64,000 bases of DNA from Alternaria dauci (Eukaryota; Ascomycota; Dothideomycetes; Pleosporales; Pleosporaceae). The notes beneath the pieces were generated by a model. The model had not been told where the DNA came from. It was given only the letters and a program-made list of their open reading frames with translations, and ran no database searches. The position numbers were made by a program, and so were the translations under genes. The stretch is from positions 1,054,001 to 1,118,000 of the forward strand of contig NC_091279.1 of NCBI RefSeq assembly GCF_042100115.1, read 5' to 3'. Shown one piece after another: positions 21,994-35,406 of this stretch (position 1 is its first letter; every line of letters begins with the position of its first letter).

Positions 21994-23247
21994 ATGGCAT
22001 CACCGGCTGTCCTGAGCCCACGGCCGAACCCGCCTGGCGCTCCCTTCCAGGATGCGACCAAGGCTAGAACTCTCGCCCTTCCCAGCCACACGACCAAGCC
22101 CACAAGGTCACCAGCTGTGCCCTCGGCGGCCCCAGTGGCAGGAGACAGCGGCATGGACCTCGCCGAGCAAATGAACGACCGCGTCCGCAGCCAGTTCGTC
22201 ATGGGCAAGAAACTAGGAGAGGGTACATACGCCGTCGTCTTCCAGGCCCACTACGTCAACAATCCCAAGAAGCTCGTCGCGATCAAGAAGATCAAGCTCA
22301 ACGCCGAGTACCCAAACGGAATCGCCCCCGACGCTCTGCGCGAAATGCAGTTCCTCGTCGAGCTTGACCATCCCAACGTCATCAAACTACACGACGTCTT
22401 CTCAAGCAAGGACCAAAACTTGTCATTTGTACTCGAGCATCTCCCCCTGGGGGACTTGGAGCAGCTATGGAAGAACAAGGAGATTACATATACAAAGGCC
22501 GACATCAAGTCCTGGATGAACATGCTGTGTCAGGGAATCTGGTTCTGCCACGAGAACTTTGTCCTACATCGCGATATCAAGGGTAGCAACGCCCTGATTG
22601 CCGCCGACGGGACGGTCAAGCTCGCCGATTTCGGTCTTGCGCGGAGTTTCGCCGATCCAGGGACCAAGATGACGACCATGGTCATCACACGCATGTACCG
22701 TCCCTTGGAGCTGCTGTACGGTTGTTCGCATTACGGTGGCACGGCCGACATGTGGAGTATTGGCGTCCTCATGGCAGAACTGTGTATTCGCAACTGGTTC
22801 CTCTACTCCGACACAGACATCCAACAAGTCGCCGTCATCTGCGAGAAGTTTGGAACGCCCACCGAGGAGACGTGGCCAGGTGTCTCGTCTCTCCCATACT
22901 ACGTCGCGCCTGACAAACAAACCGGACCACAAGGCTCTACGGCTTTCCGCCAGACACGCCCTCGCGCTTGGTGGAAACAGCAATTCTCCACCCTGGGAGA
23001 CGATGGATGCGATTTCATCAGAGGCTTGTTGACCTTGGACCCGATGAAGAGGTACACTGCCCGGAAAGCGCTAGAGGATAAATGGTGGACCAACGCACCC
23101 CGCCCCACGAAGAAGGAGAACTTGCCCAAAGAAGGCGGTGGGGCAAAGGCCATGGGCGAAGATCTCAAGCGGAGAGGAGGAGAGACGCCTACCAATGGCC
23201 GGGCGGACAAGGTAGCAAGAAAGCTTGACTTTGGCGCCATGGGGTAG
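21994..23247 (+). CDS. Cyclin-dependent kinase, CDK7/Kin28-like
   Basis: A single-exon Ser/Thr kinase of 417 residues. The likely role is that of the TFIIH-associated kinase, phosphorylating the RNA polymerase II tail. The glycine loop is GEGTYAVVF, the catalytic Lys is in VAIKKIK, and the cyclin-binding helix is APDALREMQFL, close to Kin28-type helices. The catalytic loop is HRDIKGSN, DFG is intact, and the activation segment has TTMVITRMYR with possible phospho-threonines. The APE motif reads PLE (RPLELLYG), and the usual TRWYR is TRMYR. An N-terminal extension of about 65 Pro/Ala-rich residues precedes the kinase. The CDK7 call rests on overall pattern; another CDK subgroup is possible. 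Confidence 0.85.
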   Translation: MASPAVLSPRPNPPGAPFQDATKARTLALPSHTTKPTRSPAVPSAAPVAGDSGMDLAEQMNDRVRSQFVMGKKLGEGTYAVVFQAHYVNNPKKLVAIKKIKLNAEYPNGIAPDALREMQFLVELDHPNVIKLHDVFSSKDQNLSFVLEHLPLGDLEQLWKNKEITYTKADIKSWMNMLCQGIWFCHENFVLHRDIKGSNALIAADGTVKLADFGLARSFADPGTKMTTMVITRMYRPLELLYGCSHYGGTADMWSIGVLMAELCIRNWFLYSDTDIQQVAVICEKFGTPTEETWPGVSSLPYYVAPDKQTGPQGSTAFRQTRPRAWWKQQFSTLGDDGCDFIRGLLTLDPMKRYTARKALEDKWWTNAPRPTKKENLPKEGGGAKAMGEDLKRRGGETPTNGRADKVARKLDFGAMG

Positions 23248-23940
23248 ATGCCCATCCCGACATCACCCGAGTGCGGTTCGGTCTAGTGGATCCATTCCAA
23301 TCTGACATGGGCGTTTGGGCGTTTGGAGCTCGGTTCAAGAGCACCTGCATAACGGGTAAGGCTGGCCGTTTCGTCTAGGCTAGCCATGCTGCATTTCCTG
23401 GAGTCTGGGGTCCATAGATAGGCTTTTTTTTTTGGTTCGGTGTATCAACCACCGAAGTTCAATACACAGACGCAACACCACTGGTAATATTTGAACAGTC
23501 GGACACTTCTCCGCAGTTCCACAAGCACATGACTCAAGTCGAAATTGTGCAAAGATCGGTCTCTACTGTGTACTAGTCACAGGATGCATGTGCCTGCTCT
23601 TGTTCCATCTCAGTCATACTGATAGGAGTATGTTTACGTGTACCAATGTCCGAGACGAGTAGACAAAGACAACGTCTTCCATTCTATAAGCTTACTAATA
23701 GAGAACACGAGTGACTACCTCGTGACAATATCGTCGCTAGGTTGTGATCAGGAATGACAAACATTGTACACGCCGGAGCTACGTATATTGAGCACACAAC
23801 ACACTTGAAGGCAGCAGATGAACATGTTTAAAAGTTCAAGTGGCACCCCAGCGCCATGGTTCTTTCGTTACTATTTATTCATTGCCAGTCTTGCATTTCA
23901 TAAATCTCATTAAACAACGCCAATCCCACATGTAATGTGC
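23248..23940. other. Convergent intergenic region
   Basis: About 0.7 kb between the CDK (+) and pyruvate carboxylase (-) 3' ends. Contains a short poly-T run near 23425; otherwise no feature was recognised. Confidence 0.4.
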
Positions 23941-26900
23941 TCACTTGACGAGCTTGCAGACCAGGTCGCCAGAGTCGACCGAGTCGCCTTCACGCACTGA
24001 AAGACCACTGACCTTTCCAGAGTGTGGTGCCGAGATGACCATCTCCATCTTCATGGCACTGAGAATAGCAACAGGGTCACCCTTCTTGACCTCGCTGCCG
24101 TCGTGGACACGAACCTCGACCAAGACACCAGACATGGGTGATCCGACTTGGCTGCTGTCTGTGGGGTCGGCCTTGGGCCGTGACACGTTCTCAATAGCGG
24201 CGTGTTGGTCCTCGACGGTCACAGTACGTGTCTCACCGTTCATCTCGTAAAAGACCTCACGCAGACCAGTTTGCTCGGAAAGAGGACCGATGGCGAGGAG
24301 CTTGAGGATAAGAACCTTACCCTTCTCAAGCTCGACGTGGAATTCCTCGCCGATCTCAGGGCGCGCCAAGAAGTAGCGGGTAGGCAAGACGGAGAGGTCG
24401 CCGTACTTGGTGGTCCACTTCTTGTAGTCCTCGAAGACCTTGGGGTACATAATGTATGATGCTACGTCACATTCAGTAGCGTCGCCCCACTTGGCCTTGA
24501 GCTCAGCCTTTATCTTGGGGATATCGACAGGCTCGAGGTAGAGACCAGGGCGCTTGTCCATTTTCCTTCGATCACGGAGAGCCTGGGATCGAAGCGGCTC
24601 TGGGAATCCGCCGTATGGCTGACCCATGAGTCCCTCAAAGAACTCCAAGACGGAGGACGGGAAGTCGAGTTGTTCGGCCTTGGCTAGGACGTCGTCGTAG
24701 GAAAGTTTGTTGGAGACCATGAACTGGGCCAAGTCACCGACAACCTTGGATGTGGGGGTAACTTTGACGATGTCACCGAGCAAGTCGTTGGCCTGCTCGT
24801 ACGCCTTCTTGGTCTGAGCCCATTGCTCACCAAGACCCTGTTGCGATGCTTGGAAGATAAGGTTGGTAAGCTGGCCTCCGGGAATCTCGTGCTCGTATAC
24901 CTCGGGGTCAGGTCCGGTGAGACCGGCCTCGAAGGGCGAGTAGAGGAGACGAAGCTGCGCCCAGTATGCATCCAGGTTGCGGATCATATGCGCGTCCAGG
25001 CCAGCATCAAAGTCGGTACCCTCCAAAGACGAGAGAATGGCGCCCAAACTGGGCTGCGATGTCATACCGGACATGCTGTCGATGGCGGCATCAACAGCAT
25101 CCGCACCGGCCTCAGCGCAGGCAACCATAGATGCAACACCAGTTCCAGCAGAATCGTGGGTGTGTACGTGGATGGGCAGGTCAGGGTACTTCTCGCGGAT
25201 GGTGCCGATCAGAAGACGGGCAGCACGGGGCTTGAGTACACCAGCCACTAAGGATGCAATCAGTACATGTTTTACGTGTATATCGCATATCGAAAGACTC
25301 ACTATCTTTGATACCCAGGATGTGGGCTCCCATCTTGACAATCTTGTCGACAACATCCAGGTAGTATTCCAGGTTGTACTTCTTCTTGGGGTTAAGCATG
25401 TCACCACTAGGATGTTGAGTCAGTACATGTCGTATACGTAGTTCTGGTATAAAGAAGACTTACCTGTAGCACACTGTTCCCTCGGCAACACCGCCGGCCT
25501 TCAGGACAGCCTTGACGCCAACCTCGAGTTGCTCAACGTCATTCAACGCGTCGAAGACACGGAAGATGTCGACACCGTTCTTCTTGGCTTGCTCACAGAA
25601 GTGGAAGATGGCGTTGTCGGGCAGCGAGGAGTATGCGACTCCGTTCGCACCACGGAGAAGCATCTGGAAGGGGATGTTGGGTACGAGCTTGCGCATCTTC
25701 CTGAGACGGTCCCAGGGGTCTTCGTAGAGGAAGCGCATGGCGACGTCGAACGTAGCACCACCCCAGCACTCAAGAGCCCAAGCGTTGGAGAAAGCGTGGC
25801 TAGTCTCCTTGGCGATGTTGAGCAAGTCAACAGTTCGGACACGAGTTGCGAGTAGCGATTGATGGGCATCACGCCATGTGGTGTCCATAATCAAGCATCC
25901 CTTGTTGGCACGAACAGCCTTTGCAAATCCCTCGGGACCCTCTTTGAGGATGACATTCCTCCATCCTTCGGTGCAGGGAGCGGATGTGTCGACCTTCTTG
26001 CCGTTGTTGTCGTGGATCGCAGGGATGGGGATAGTGCCCTTGAACTTGGGCTCGCCGATCTGGCCCTTGATCTGGCTGCCGTTGACAGCGAGGTCACCAA
26101 GGTATGCGAGCAGCTTCTGGGCACGGTTCTGGGAGCCGATCAAGTCAAAGAGAGCGGGCGTGTCATCGATGAAGGTTGTCCAGCATTGTCCATCAACGAA
26201 GGTGGGGTGGGTGAGGAGCTTGATCAAGAAGGGGATGTTGGTCTTGACGCCACGGATACGGAACTCGACCAGAGCACGTAGCATCTTTCGGCGGACGATC
26301 TCGTATGTGGAACCACGGCAAGAGCACTTGACCAACATAGAATCGTAGTGAGCTACAAACGGGACGGTTAGCAAAGGCATCTAGCTGAAGAAGGGTAGGT
26401 AGTAATTACGTGTGATGATTGCTCCAGCGAAACCGTTTCCACCATCGAGACGGACTCCATTACCACCAGCAGAGCGGTAGACCTCGATCTTTCCAGTATC
26501 GGGTGCGAAGCTCTGAGCGGGGTCTTCTGTGGTGATTCGGCACTGGAAGGCAAAGCCTCGTGTGGAGATGTGGTCTTGAGTCAGGCCAAGCTGCTCGAGG
26601 GATGCACCAGCTGCAATCTGGATTTGTGCGGCGACAATGTCGATACCGGTGACTTCCTCGGTAATGGTGTGCTCGACCTGGATACGAGGGTTGATCTGCA
26701 GAACAGTTAGTGAGTATGCTCTGTACATACTAGTGTAGAATACCAACCTCTATGAAGTAATAACGGTTCTGCTGGTCGACCAAGAACTCGGCAGTTCCGG
26801 CGTTCCTGTACTTGACGCTCTGCGCAAGCCTGACAGCGTCGGCAAGAATAGCATCACGGGTCTCAACTGGAAGATCTTTTGCGGGAGCAATCTCAACGAC

Positions 26901-28023
26901 CTTTTGGTGGCGACGTTGGACACTGCAGTCACGCTCGTAGAGATGGACGACGTTGCCCTGGTTGTCACCGAGAAGCTGGACTTCGATGTGCTTGGGCTTG
27001 TCGAGGAAGCGCTCGACGAAGACGGTTCCGTTACCGAACGCCGACTTGGCCTCTGAGGTTGCACGCTCGAACGAGTCCTTCAGGGTCTCCTGTTCGCGTA
27101 CTACACGCATACCACGGCCACCACCACCGAAAGCGGCCTTGATGATGATGGGAAAGCCGTATTCGTCAGTGAAGGCCTTGACATCCTCGAACTTCTCAAC
27201 GGGTCCAGGGGTTCCTGGTACAACTGGGACATTGCACTTGACGGCGAGTTTTCGCGCCGAGACCTTGTCGCCGAGTGCGTCGATGGTGTCGGGAGAGGGG
27301 CCTACGAACTAAAATAAAAAAGTAAGCATGAATCGCATGTTGCATGGGGTAAAGAACAAAAGCCATGCTGGCTGCGATGATCGGCGCCGGGCTGCTTGTT
27401 GATCGGCCCCGCCAATGCCTCGTCTTGTGCGGGAGCGATAGGCTCAACAGCGGCGGATAGCATGTGCGACCCCTCCACGTAATTTCGTCATAGCGTAAAC
27501 AAAGCGGTAAAACTCACAATGAGCCCAGCCTTCTCAACATTCCGCGCGAACTCTGCATTCTCCGATAAGAAACCGTAACCCGGGTGAATCATGTTCACGT
27601 TGTGCTCGACCGCAATCTTGATGATTTCATCACCCGCGAGGTAAGCGCCGACAGGTGTGTACTGGCCGCGGGTACCAATCTCGTAGGCCTCGTCAGCCTT
27701 TTGCCTGTGCATGCTGAGGCGGTCCTCATGACTGTAGACGGCCACAGTGTGCAGCGACAGCTCGTGAGCTGTTCGGAAGATGCGGATGGGGATTTCTCCT
27801 CGGTTGGCGACTGGCAGAGCTGTTAGAGCGCCCGGGACGCAATGGATGAGCCATTGAGCTCCGACGACTTACCGAGGAGCTTCTTCAGCTGCATAATGGA
27901 GCTGCTTGCACGCAGCTTGTGGTGGACCGAGTTCCTGTGGGGGTGGTGTTCGCCATGGTCCTCGTCAAAGTCATTATCGTCAATGGCCGACGAGGCATTC
28001 TGGTCAACTGCAAGTGTCGTCAT
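23941..28023 (-). CDS. PYC: Pyruvate carboxylase
   Basis: A biotin enzyme that carboxylates pyruvate to oxaloacetate, probably cytosolic because no targeting peptide is evident. Seven exons (28023-27873, 27810-27518, 27308-26748, 26695-26410, 26352-25464, 25406-25303, 25247-23941) join in frame to 1196 residues. In order: biotin carboxylase domain ([14 protein letters not shown] loop [22 protein letters not shown]), carboxyltransferase domain ([26 protein letters not shown]), and the biotinyl domain with AMKMEM, whose lysine is biotinylated. About 45 charged residues precede the carboxylase domain. The second intron is the longest (209 nt). The leader upstream of the ATG is pyrimidine-rich on the coding strand. 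Confidence 0.97.
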
Positions 28024-29731
28024 GTCGAATGACGGCTATGTGTGTTGGGTGAGAGAAAGAGTAGAGGGAGAGGAAGAGAGAGGGGGAGAGGGAGGACTGG
28101 AGCCGCAGAAGAGGGCAGATACAGCGCCAATTTATTATGGTACCGACTATCGGATATCCAGGGTCTGCTACTTGCTACGACTCACACGCTCAAAGCTGCA
28201 GAGCGCGAGTTTAATCCCAAAACAGATCCACACAGCCAAGCCAGATGGAAACACGGTGCAAAGACCCCGTCGGCCAGCTGAAAAGCAACCAAGCTATCCA
28301 TGGATAGCTGCATGCCACGACCTGGCCAGAGCTCCATGGCGCGGGGAGATAATGGAGGGGCACTGACAAGGTTCGCCGACGGAAGCACCCCATGTGCGAC
28401 ACGATTAAAATTGTCACCGCGGTAAGACGCCCCGCCCCACTGCCTACCGCATCTCTCAGACATGTATAAAACCTTTTTGCCCTGTCCCACGCCAACGAGG
28501 CACGTGGGACGGCTAGCCAAGCCATACGCATCTTGTCCGGTGTAGTGATAGACGCTCAATGAAACCTTGACCGCTACCCACTTCGACCCCTCCAGCCTCG
28601 GCCAGCAAGCCATTCGCAAGCTTGATTCCGTCCCAGCTCCCATACAGGAGCACTGTCTGGCACATGCCGGAGATAGCTCGGCATCGCGGAAAAATGACGT
28701 GCTTATCCAGCGCTTTGCTTCGGTGCAGTCGTCTATACCGAGCTTCCTCGCGATTCTGCCTCGTTCCCAGCATGCCGTTCCGGCCTTCTCCTCGCTCGGT
28801 AGTCGCGTACCTGCATGGTTGCGAGGAGTAATCGGAATATGGGTCTAAGCAACCTAGGTATATCACTGACTGCGCATCATTCCCATGCGGTTCCGCCTCT
28901 CGCCATTACGGATTACATTTAAGTTCCACATCACACTTGGCTTCCATAGACCCTGGAACCGGTGACGTTAGCCTTTGATGGATCGTTTGAGGCCCTCAGT
29001 GGCTGCATTTGGAAACATTACTCGTAGTAGCCTAACTTGGCAAACGCCATGCACGCGTACTGCAGGCGGAGCTTCAAACACTCGCTACTTGGCACATCAA
29101 CACCCGAATCACCCAACTAATTATTCCGTGAGCACACACAGAGCTACCCTATCGTGTCCTGAAAGCATTTTCTGTACCCATTGTCGGTAGAACTCAGATT
29201 AAACACGCCGAGTGCCTTGGTGTGTAGAACAGTACCTAGGTAGGCATGACTCGAGCGCTGCTTGTAGATCCATGCATCCATAGGAGGAGCGTTTCACCTA
29301 TCTAGAGACCACGTCATAAAGTAGTCAGTTTTTTTATAACAACTCCAAGATACTTTGGAAGCCTTTGCAGTATCCTGCAGTGTCATGCCACCGACGTGAC
29401 GACCGCAGGTATCTTCAGAGTACGACTCTAGCCCCAGGGTACAACGCATGTCAATCCCATGTCATGAACATCATAAGCAGCAGTGTAGCAAATCAGCGCA
29501 GACAAAGTGATTAACTAGAGTACAGAAGTCTGAAAATGTTCCATGTTTGAAGCATCCAGACTGGGAGGCCACCTTGAACGCCTGTAGAGTACATTACCGC
29601 ACACTGCCAAAAATGTATGAACCCTCCGCTCGCTTTTGCATGCCCCACCAATCATCAATATATAGTTTGAAGAAGAATCTTAACTACACCCATCTGCAGA
29701 GCAGGCATCTCATCTTCAGGTCGGACAGCGT
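28024..29731. promoter_or_regulatory. Long intergenic region: PYC promoter and clathrin 3' flank
   Basis: 1.7 kb without a supported gene. Just upstream of the PYC start (about 28050-28098) the plus strand is almost pure purine, so the PYC leader is a CT-rich tract of the type common in strongly expressed fungal genes. The palindrome TACCTAGGTA lies at 29233-29242, and a near copy (AACCTAGGTA) at 28851-28860. Short open frames here lack domain or splice support. Confidence 0.45.
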
Positions 29732-32700
29732 CTAGAAGGCGCGGAAGCTTCCAGTTGGCTGTGGGGCGATGCCGTTGGTCTGTCCGTATGGACCTGGGGA
29801 AGGGGCCGAAGTCATCGGACCCTGGGTAAGCATGAGACGCGAGCCCAAGATCGGAGTGTCTTCCTCCTTCTTTTGTTGCGAGACTTCGCGGGTCTTGCGC
29901 TCCTCATTGTCCTTCTTGAGCATCTCGATCGCAGCCGTCTGCTGAGAGATAAGGTTGATCATGTATGGCTAGTCGATAATTAGCGATCCGCAACAAGGAA
30001 AAGGGAAAGAGTAAATGCATACCATAGTGAAGTCGTGGAGACCGTTGCGCCATGACATCTCAAGGATGATGTCAGGGCGGAGAAGGTCGTAGCAAGCGTA
30101 TAGCATACCAACGTAGCACTCGCGGCTGCCAATGTCGACGAACTAAGTTGCGGATTAGTGTGAGGCAGTGAGAAACAACAGAGTCCAACTTACGTAGCGG
30201 AGCAGATCCTCAACAACATCCGACTTGCCAGACATGGCCGAGGTCTCGATAGCGTCCTTGAAAAGCTTGTCTTGCTTGGAAAGAGTAATGGACTTTTCCC
30301 ATCGCTTGTTCTTGCGGTAGATATCGGCAGCGATTTGACGGAAGAAGACCAGGTCGTGCTTTTCCAGGCGCTGCGCAAGCTCGACAGGATCGTAGTTGTC
30401 GTAGTTGTTGACCGAGTCGCGGAGGGTCTTGTAGTCCTCTTCTTCAATCAGGAGATCGTTGAGGGCATTGTTGACCTCACGCTTGTTCTGCGACTGGACG
30501 TTGAGCAGGAAAGGCTTGATCAAAGGAATGTTGTCAGACTTGACGAACATGCGGACAACACGGTTGACGTCGATTCGGGGAGTTAGCGCCTGCAGTAGGT
30601 CGGTCAAAAGAGTTGGCTGCTCCTCGAGGTAGAAGCCCAGAGCTCGGTAGTAAATCTCGACGTTGGTAGCCTTGGTGATGGTGTCCTTGAATGCTTGGTG
30701 CTCCCAGGCATCCGCAGCACGCTCCATCATGGCAAGAGCAGCGTTGTCCCACTCATCGTAGTGGACATACAGAAAGATCAACTCCGGCCACAAGTGAGCC
30801 TCCTCAGTCGCACGGATGAGCTTTGGGATGTTGATTCGGCCTGGGCGATTGTTAGTCACATACAATGCAGGAGACTTGGATGTGACTTACTCCAGAAGAG
30901 GCGGAGATGCTCCATGACACGCTCAGGATGGTATTTAGCAAGGGCCTCGCCTAAGGAAGTGAACATTCCCATGTGCGCTAGGATACAGTTAGCATCTTAT
31001 ACACGTTGTATGGTTCGGAACAGTGATCCAAGGAAGGTTGTGTTGAGCAGTGAGTCTATAGTTGTCAGAAGGTTTGTACTTACCGCGTTCCAGACCAAGG
31101 CCAGCTTCAAGCAGGCTGATCAACTCATCGAAGTAACCGTTACGCTCGTATTGCTTAACAAGGTCGGTGAGCTCTTCGGCGTGGACAATTAGGTTGAGGC
31201 CACAGATCTGGGCAAGACGGAATTCCTTCTTTGCAACGCAAGCCTCGTTGACCTGCTTCCAGACTTTGATGGAGTTTGCTTTCCTGGCACATTCAACGGC
31301 AGCTTGGTAGTCTTCGAGGTGTACGAGGGTAGTTGCAAGCTTGGCCCAGTTGGAGATGCTGGTGAAGAAGATCTTCGCTGCCTCGTGGTAGCCCTCCTCG
31401 TAAGCCTTGTCACCTGAGGCTTCCACATCCGCGACGTTGGTAGCACGGAGGAAGTCCTCGAGCTCGGCTAGTTGGTTGGTACGAGCGAAGCAGAAAGCCA
31501 AGGCGGTGTCAATGGGTACCTCACGAAGGGTCTTGCGAGCCATCCTCAAGAACTTGATCAAGTCTTCGTCTTTGCCAGCATGTGTAGCAATCTCGATGAC
31601 TTCCAAGTAGTTGGATGCGTCCCCGGCGCGGATGTAGGACTCAATCGAGTCTGTAACACGAAGGCCATCCAGCTGTGCCTTGGCAACTCTGCTCCACACT
31701 TCTGGTGTGTCGACCCTGTCAGCATACTCGTATGCTCGATCAATTGACACAATGTGTTCAATGAGGACATTAACAGCTTCAACATGGTTCTCTTGCTTCT
31801 TGAAGATTTCAAAGGCCTCATCATACATGCCGACCTCAATACACTGTTGAGCAATGTCCTCAGGAGTGTATTGGTCGAGCTGTTGGATGTAGTTCATGAC
31901 CCTGCCGCGATCGGACTTGCAGGCGGTGAGCATCAGCAAGTTCTGAAGGGACGGGTTATCGCTGAAAGTAGAAGGCTCCAATATAATCTTCTCTAGCAAG
32001 TCGATGAGCTCAGCAGGCATATCCCCAGTGATGAAGGCCTTGACAGCGACAGAGACCTTGTCCGGGTCGGTGGACGAAGGGACAGCATACGAAGTGACTT
32101 GATCAACGAGCGATCGGCGGTGCAAGTTATTCGGACTCAGGACATAGTCCCAGACCTCAGAATCGGCACGCTCCAGGAGGTAACGTGCTTGGGCCTTGAA
32201 CATGGCGTTCTCGTTGGTGATGTTGATCAGCTCGAGATCATTCTGTCCCTTGCTGTAGGCAATAAACGCCAAGTTAGGGTCGCGCTTCTCGCAGTACTTG
32301 CCAACAGTGAGGGTATCGTATTGGTCATTCTCCTTCAGAAACTTCTCTGGGTTGTTGTTGGAGTCGATGTAGATCTTGGCCAAGGCGTTGTAGACAGCCT
32401 GCTGCTGGTTGCCGCTAGCCAACGTCTGCTCCAAAAATGGCAAAAGAAGCTTCAATCGGTTTCGCGATTCTACCTCGGCAACCAATTCGTCGATTGGAAT
32501 CGAAGATGGTGTCACTGAAGCCAGAAGGCCCTTGATGATGCTTTCGTCGCAATCCACATCGAGAAGACCACCAATGACAGCAGGTGTCCTGGCAGGGTTG
32601 ACCCTCTGAACGTACACTTCGATGGACTTGAACTGCTGCTTCTTGTAGAGGTAGAGTACCAGGTCGTGTACGAAGTTGAAACGATCGCAAATGATTATGA

Positions 32701-35406
32701 GTGGCAGTTGTTCCGTGAGGTTGGCTTCCTTCAAGAAGTTCTGCGGAGATGCGAAGTCAGTTCGTGTCTCATACACAATCCATGTGGTAAAAACTTACCT
32801 TGGTCTTCTCAGCAGGAATAACAGCACTCTCTCGGCAGATACGCTCGACTTCGTTGAGCTGACCCATGGTAGTCGCGGCCTCAACGTACTTGAAGTGAAC
32901 ATCGGGGTCATCGCTGACGTTGACAATGGAGCCTAGGAAGAAGTACAGACCCTCTGCGGTGCGATGCTTCTCAAGAAGATCGATGATCTTCGTAGCGCCG
33001 AGTAGGTCAGAGTACTTCTGGGCAATACGGATGACGGCCTGCAAGTTTTGGCGAATGTTCGTAGTGAGCATAGCGTCCAAACACTCAAACGAGAGCTCTA
33101 CTGTGAGTTGACCGAAGTAGTTGATCAGCCACTCTTCTGGAAGCTTGTCGGTCTGGACAATAATACGCCTAATGGCAGCCGGGTCATCATTGTGTTCCAG
33201 AGCGCGAGTGAGCAAGCCAGCGTTCTCGCAGAGCTGAGCAATGCGCGCCTTGTCGTAATGGTGGAACATTTCATTGCCGAGAATAGCGTCTGCAACCTGG
33301 GGAGCGCTGACCAAGTTCATCTCCAGCAGCTTGGTCTGCAGATGACCCTCTTCTGGTAGATCGTTCGAGAGGACGTCCAGGAGGAAAGCGGTGGCCTGTT
33401 GGATCATGCCTTGAGACTGGAAGATGTCGACAACGCGGTCAATGCTGATCAATGGGCCGCCTTCGTTCTTCGCTAGCTGGGAAGCGAACTCGGCACCCTT
33501 CTACAAAGGTGAAAACAGAAGTCAGTTGTATGTCTCAGATGCATCTCGTACAGTCACGACTTACCTCAGGATTGATCCGGACTACATGTTGAAGCAAGAC
33601 GTTGTAATCAGGTGTGTAGCCAACGCCGTTGCAGTATTGCAGGATCAGATCGTAGTGACCGAGCTCAGCGAGTGCTGCAACGACCTTTTGGGGTACGTTC
33701 GCCTCCTTGTAGATAGCCAGAGCAAGGTTCAGGTCATGGGGCTTGGCGAGATCACCGAGCTCCTCTGAGCAGTGAAGCTTGCCTTCCTTCTGCCACTTCT
33801 CGATGAGGTGCTTACGGCCCTGCACGAACACAGGACGAGCTAGCTCTAGAGTCTCTTCCCTGTTCAATCCGCCCTTATCCAGTAGTTGTCCGAAGTACTG
33901 TAGTAAAGTAGTGATCTGGCCAGGCTGGCTAGGAACCGCACGCAGCCTGTTGATTGTGTTCATTGTGCGGAGGAAGCCCCGAGGCGAGTTCGCGGCGACC
34001 TTTGCTGCTTCGGCATAGTTGCCTTGTGACATAAGCGTCTCGAATCGTTGCGAGTAAAGCTGATCTGCGCCTGGAAGTCCGCCCTTTGAAGCGAGCTTGT
34101 AAGCAATCTCAGCACACGCTGGGTTCTCCATAATGTATGGAATCAGGCTGTCCTCTCGGATGGTTGTATGCAGAACTTGTCCTCGCTTATTGATGACGAC
34201 GACACCGGTGCCTTCGTCATCACGCGCCGTTGTGAAGACAGTCTCCTCAGATATCCGGTTAAGGAACAGTGCGGTACCTGTCTCGAGGTCGTGGAGGTGG
34301 ATGAAACCGAACTTGGTAATTACGATTAGAATGCCGTACTTTTGCGCAATATGGATGCCGAGCGGGAAGTCACCAGTACCCTCGGCAGGCCAGTGGATCG
34401 GAATGAGTCGCTTCGGGAAGGCTGGGTTTGCGGCGTTGTGGTCGACTTCAACGATATTGATCTTGGCTTCTCCAGTCGAAGACTTTACAGCGAACGCGAA
34501 GATCTTTGTATCGGTAGATGCACCGTCAAGCCGGAGAGTACCGAAGGTAGCAGCATGACCCTCGAGGGGCTGGCTGACGTTCCTCGCCTTGGAGAAGAGC
34601 TGCATGTTTCCACGAATGCCACCGGCGGGATTCGATGTGATACCAACCAAGCAGGACCAGCTCTCGTCATCGTTGGTAACGTAGTTGATGATCTGGTTGT
34701 TCTAAACAACGGGTTAGATGCAATTCGCTATGAATGGACCACTTTGCATACCTCGAGTTGTTCTTGGCGATCAAAGATCTTGCGCGGCGCAACAGCGTTC
34801 TTCGAGTCGAGTACATCCCAGTGATATACAGCCTTTGTGCTGACGAGCGCAAGGGTAGTCTGGCTAATCCACCTCCAGAACTGAATGTCCTCTTGGTGGC
34901 TGTAGGTCTGCAGGCGCTCCTTGGTCTCGAGGTTGAACAGCTGCAGTGTCCGGCCTTGCGCCTTGAGAGCAATGATAGGCTCAGTCAAGTGCATGATAGC
35001 GCTGTCGGCGCGGATCGGTCTCCGGATGACATTGTTGGTGTTCTTGAGGTCGATGATGACGGTCTCGGCGGGCGCGTTGGCTTCGGTGTTGACCTGTCGC
35101 ACGCAAACGTACTTGTCGGACTCGAGTGTCTAGGCCTGCTGTCAGCACATCTATATCTAATGCATAGATTTTGGCAGGACAACATACGCAGTTTTGCCAT
35201 GATATCGATGCCGGCTGGAATATATGTTAGCTTGCCAACCCTTGTTGCCTTGTTCGCGGATTGTTTGGCCCAGGACCAACGTACGAGGATGTTGAGGTTC
35301 GTGAGCTGTCAATTGTTAGCTCCAAGCACTATGTATTACCAAGATCTAGTGCGGTGCATACCAGCGTCGGCTGCGTTACGTGCAATGGCACCTGTCGCTG
35401 GGCCAT
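29732..35406 (-). CDS. CHC1: Clathrin heavy chain
   Basis: The triskelion heavy chain that coats vesicles at the plasma membrane, Golgi and endosomes. Eleven exons were placed: 35406-35362, 35305-35285, 35214-35188, 35129-34752, 34701-33565, 33500-32799, 32740-31084, 30977-30891, 30840-30194, 30142-30023 and 29968-29732. They join in frame to 1685 residues, the normal length. The N-terminal beta-propeller has LESDKYVCVRQ and RADSAIMHLTEPIIALKA. The linker and leg are clathrin repeats (for example GMYDEAFEIFKK, VWSRVAKAQL). The distal and trimerisation parts include MGMFTSLGEALAKYHPERV. The C-terminus is Gln/Pro-rich. Exons 2 and 3 are micro-exons of 21 and 27 nt, and both are required to restore LTNLNILPASISWQNC before the first repeat. 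Confidence 0.96.

Noticed and set aside
28513..28866. Minus-strand frame in the PYC-clathrin intergenic region
   Set aside because: No domain, biased composition, and it lies in the PYC promoter region.
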